From: Cystobasidium ongulense
Taxonomy: Eukaryota > Basidiomycota > Cystobasidiomycetes > Cystobasidiales > Cystobasidiaceae
Length of the DNA stretch: 64,000 bases
Direction of reading: 5' to 3'
Assembly: GCA_022835595.1 (NCBI GenBank)
Contig: BQUP01000002.1
Location: 1,090,647-1,154,646 of the forward strand
Shown: piece by piece, positions 60,569 through 64,000 of the stretch
How the letters are laid out: each line of letters starts with the position of its first letter
Position numbering within the stretch: position 1 is the first letter of the stretch
Notes under the pieces: model-generated
The model's database searches: none
The model's input: only the letters and a program-made list of their open reading frames with translations
What the model was told of the DNA's origin: nothing
Position numbers and translations under genes: made by a program

Positions 60569-62770
60569 TCAGAACAGCGTACCCTTCATCTGTCTGATAT
60601 TGGACACGTTTATATTCTTGACAAGTAGGGCCCAGAATAAACCAGTTGAGCAGATACAAACACCTGTAATGAGCATATACCGCTGAGCGTCGCCATAAGC
60701 CTCAATGATACCAGTCCTAGTCGCTTCGCCGGCGGGATATTCGAGCTGGACTGTTAAATCGTTGTAGATGCTTTCAATGGTCTCGAGGTCCAGGTCCGGC
60801 AGATGTCTGATCAGAGCTTTTTCGAAGGTGTTTGTCCAAATAGCACCAGAGATTGTCGATCCAATGGACCCGCCCAGCCAACCGAAAACATTCAATAATG
60901 CCAGAACTGCGGCGGTATGTTGGTGATCTGAGGCGGCGAGTACCGAGACTTGCTGGACGAGTGTAATGGTACCTGTACCCAGCGCAATGAACGCCTGGCA
61001 CATAAAGAGATAGCCGATACTTGTGCCTGGAGTCCTGAAGTGTATCATCAGACCGAGGCCTAAGATGTAGGACAGGAACGCCGCAATGAAGAGCCATTTG
61101 AAGTAGCCTGTTTTGGCGATGAGGATACCGACCACAAAGAGCCAGACACCCGATACCACGTCCTGGGTACTGCCTACGTAACCTGCGTTCGTGATGGACA
61201 CGTCATAAACCACCTGTGCGAGGATGATCATCAACACTTGCTCTAGAGAAGGCGTCTGACGGAAAGGCAAACCTGAAGGAAGCTCGTGTAGTAATCATTC
61301 CAGCAGTAGTAGCTGTTGTGGAAACATCGAAAGTCAGACTGATAGCAAAGGGGAGCTACATAGATCGCACGTACGCAACCTGAACCGTGGCATCCAACAT
61401 AAGAGTAGCGAAGATAGTTCGAGAGGTCAGAAGCTTGAAGGGAAGGAACGGGATTCTCGCAATATAGCGTTCGTAGAAGGCGAAAGAAACAAGCAGGACA
61501 AATCCGAGTACCTAATGTCAAGCGCGCGGCTCAGTAGTGCCTTACGGGAGAATATATCAGACGACTGACCAGCATCGCAATGATATATCCGGATTTCCAG
61601 CCGTTGGGCGCCGAGTCGGCAATTGAGAAAGGTAATAAAAATATAACCAAGCCAGCGGCAAATAGCAGTACTCCAGCGGCTGTGTAATATATAGTGAGTC
61701 CCCATATATAGTGCGCAGAGCTTATTGTAACCACTCACCATCAAACTCAATGACATAGTGCCAAATTGATTGAAGCATAGTCCGGTCAGTAATCGCCTGC
61801 GGTGATGCGACTTTATCTCCAAGCTGTACACGAGCCTTTCTTTCGGTTGTTTTGAGTATGTAGATGAAGGGCGCCGCAACAACAGGTAGGATAGCGGCAA
61901 AGATACCGAATCCCCAGCGCCAGTATATGTGGTTATATGCACTTTCAGATGCCGGAGGACCGGCGAAGGCGGTGATAATCCAGGGTGAAGCGGTGAACGC
62001 GTACGCCAGCCCTCGATTCTTGAGCGTGCTTGTATCAGCGGTGACACAATCAATCACGTAGATCAAGCCACCGAATCCGATGGAATCTGTAGACAAGGTC
62101 ATGTGTCAGGGCCGGACCTGGATCAATATATACAACTAAGTACCTACAAAACACCTGCGCTGCCGCAAAGGTCTGAATTGTGTGGCAGGAAGCCATAAGA
62201 ATTAGACCGAGGGTCGCCATCGCTGCCATAAGGGTGAAACCTTCTGCTCTTCCCCACAGGTCGAGAACCTTGGCCAGAGGGAGATATACAGCTGCACTCA
62301 TTGCACTCGACACGATGTAGGCGACAGGAAGTAGGGAATGCTGCTCAAAGTCGCTGGTGACATACGCCGAGAGATTGGCAGTAACATTGGATTGGAAGGC
62401 GTTCACTGCGTAAAGCAGCCACATGCTAAAATATTGGGGCTCCCAACATCAGAACCAACCCCATGTTCGACTTGTAACATGTGCCTCACTTGATATATAT
62501 CAGGCGAAGATCTCGTTTCGACCAATTCAAGGTAATTGCTTCAATCTTACGCACACCAGCTTGTTCGTTTGAGTCGACAAAGTCGCTATCATTGATGTTG
62601 ATGTCTGACATCGGTGAACCTGCTTCTGGGTCATGCGACTTAGGTGCATCCCCCTCTGCAGACTTGCTATCATCTTGCTCCTTCTTCTCACTATTCGAGT
62701 CTGGGTGCACGGCAAGAGAGGCCAGTGCAGGCATTGTCCAGCCAGGTTTTGACAGGCCTTGAGCAGCCAT
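60569..62770 (-). CDS. MFS transporter, siderophore-iron transporter (Arn/Sit/Str) type
   Basis: Seven exons in phase: 62770-62490, 62425-62148, 62086-61739, 61679-61570, 61511-61375, 61312-61273, 61213-60569 (612 residues, family-typical for 14 helices). A hydrophilic N-terminus of about 90 residues is followed by NMWLLYAVNAFQSNVTANLS, VLDLWGRAEGFTLMAAMATL, IGFGGLIYVIDCVTADTS, SPWIITAFAGPPAS and VAYYCWNDYYTSFLQVVYDV, close to the YxxW-xYYxSxLQVV signature of fungal siderophore transporters, then STQDVVSGVWLFVVGILIAK. Predicted to import ferric siderophore complexes at the plasma membrane or endosomes by H+ symport. No siderophore synthetase lies nearby in the window, so use of foreign siderophores is possible. 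Confidence 0.85.
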
Positions 62771-63564
62771 GTTTGCGTAAGAAAAGGGACAAATGCGATC
62801 CTGTAAAGGACAGGCAGAGAATTCGTTGGAGAGAAGGAGATGAGCAGTACGGCATGAGAGCCTAAAGGGTTTTCAGGATCTGCACTTCCAGCAGAAATCC
62901 GTATCCCTCGTGGGTTGTTCGAAAATGCCGAGCCTTTGTGGTCTAAATTTGAAAAGCGGATGGTCCGGCCCCACCTGATCAAGTTTTCGCTCTAATCAGA
63001 TACCGAATCGCACTCGCCTCCACAAATCCACAAATCGGCAGTGGCAGAAAGCGGATCGCAGTCGCCTGTCTCTTGCGATGGGCGGGATTAAGCGCGTGTT
63101 CTCGAAGATTGCCGCGATGCCGAGGGCCTGAATCGCCCGAAAAGCCCTGCTCAGCAGCACACAAATGGCTCAACCTGCAAGTGTTGCGAATTTTGCAGCG
63201 CATAATTGAGAGCGATGCGGTTCAGCGAGAAACAGACATGGGCAGGTGGGAGGAGGGTGATATCTCTTTCGCGACTCACGTCTACGGTGACCTCCAGGAG
63301 AGAATCAATGCGGTGTAGCCGACATCGATGTCCCTCAGACGAATTTTGCTTACAGCTGTGAAGCCACAACCTTCCCCCAATTGCGTACCTGAATGATTAC
63401 TCCTACTTCTCCAGCTGTGCGCCTGAGGTATCATTGCGCAGCAGAGCACAAACCTTCGCATCGAACCAAGGCAGGAGATGTTTTCTATGTTATAAATACA
63501 GGCTTTCGTACAGGTTGCATGACCGTACTGAATTTTGGCTACATTTGAATATTGGCGGAGCGAG
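62771..63564. promoter_or_regulatory. Upstream region of the siderophore-type transporter
   Basis: Promoter of the transporter gene (-) and 3' flank of the partial gene at the right edge (-). Isolated GATA-like cores (CAGATACC at 62998, GTGATATC at 63257) are present, but I see no clustered iron-regulator sites. Overlapping short frames only. Confidence 0.35.
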
Positions 63565-64000
63565 TTATTCGTCCTCCGCAGCTCTCCTCTTTTCTCGGTC
63601 TTTGTCTTTTTGTACCTGTGGGTGTTTATATCAATAGTCAGTGCCTCGTGCGGAAAATAGTGGTAGGGAAGACACGTACCTTTGCTCTCTTTTGGAACAA
63701 GGCATGACGAGGCTGTGACTTGTCCTTTGCTGCTTTAGCAAGTGCTTTGTTTTCGGAGCGGTTTCTGCAAGGAGCGATATGAGCATGTATTTCCAGAATA
63801 GATCTCGACCCGAATGAAACTCACCTCTCAATGTAGCTCATAGCTTGAGCGCCGCTAAGAGCGCTAAGACTGTCCGTGATAAGCTTCGGTGCTGCGGGTC
63901 CAGTCGGTTTGCGACCACCTGCTCGGCCGAAGTCTTTGCTTGTGACGGTACCAGGTAAGTCGCCAAACGAATCCTTGACATCTGTTCCCAGCTCTGCATC
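63565..64000 (-). CDS. C-terminal part of an unrecognised basic protein (5' end outside window)
   Basis: Three exons: 64000-63825 (continues beyond the window), 63764-63680 and 63615-63565, in phase and ending in TAA at 63567. The visible 103 residues include DFGRAGGRKPTGPAAPKLIT, ALSGAQAMSYIERNRSENKA and a strongly charged C-terminus KVQKDKDREKRRAAEDE. Highly basic/acidic alternation suggests a coiled, nucleolar or RNA-associated protein, but I do not recognise the family. Introns are GTGAGT...TTGCAG and GTACGT...CCACAG. Confidence 0.65.

Overview
This window is nuclear DNA of a basidiomycete fungus, most likely a yeast-like Tremellomycete (an inference). Genes are dense, lie on both strands and are cut by many short GT-AG introns, mostly 50-90 nt. 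Fungal hallmark genes include elongation factor 3, a C2H2/fungal-specific transcription factor, a NADP-glutamate dehydrogenase, a siderophore-type transporter and a CAP10-family (GT90) glycosyltransferase with a type II membrane layout, a family typical of capsule- and mannan-making basidiomycetes. I see no prokaryotic, viral or transposon genes, and no tRNA or rRNA gene. Gene models were spliced by eye. Nearly all keep a consistent phase across every junction and rebuild known family motifs, but individual junctions are predictions.

Layout, left to right: a truncated Ash2/Bre2-type COMPASS subunit (+); two nuclear-encoded mitochondrial proteins (-), one SAP-domain and one chalcone-isomerase-like; an IQM-like calmodulin-binding protein (+); a duplicated pair of small signal-peptide/one-TM proteins (-) on either side of an UNC-45/She4 myosin chaperone (+); methylthioadenosine phosphorylase, an ankyrin+DIL protein and an orphan multi-TM protein (all -); a triose-phosphate-translocator-like transporter (+); NADP-GDH, a DUF4112 protein, TOM40 and a very large VNX1-like cation/H+ antiporter (all -); TANGO2 (+); elongation factor 3 and a C2H2 regulator (-); the CAP10-like glycosyltransferase (+); a small methyltransferase and QCR9 (-); a glycolipid transfer protein (+); an O-methyltransferase with a long low-complexity N-terminus (-); a 2.4 kb gene-poor stretch; a small Cys-containing orphan (+); a siderophore-iron-type MFS transporter (-); and the 3' end of a basic protein (-) at the right edge.

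Most genes are conserved housekeeping functions: mitochondrial import and respiration (TOM40, QCR9, Aim-type proteins), nitrogen assimilation (GDH), methionine salvage (MTAP), translation (eEF3), myosin folding and lipid transfer. There is no operon-like or obvious biosynthetic cluster.

The unusual parts are: the duplicated secreted/TM gene pair, with conserved leader, 5'UTR intron and promoter but fully diverged tails; extreme gene-structure features (coding exons of 8, 12, 14, 17, 18 and 24 nt, a 33-nt intron, a GC-AG intron); several very long low-complexity N-terminal extensions; and orphan proteins at 18775-19918 and 59746-60278.
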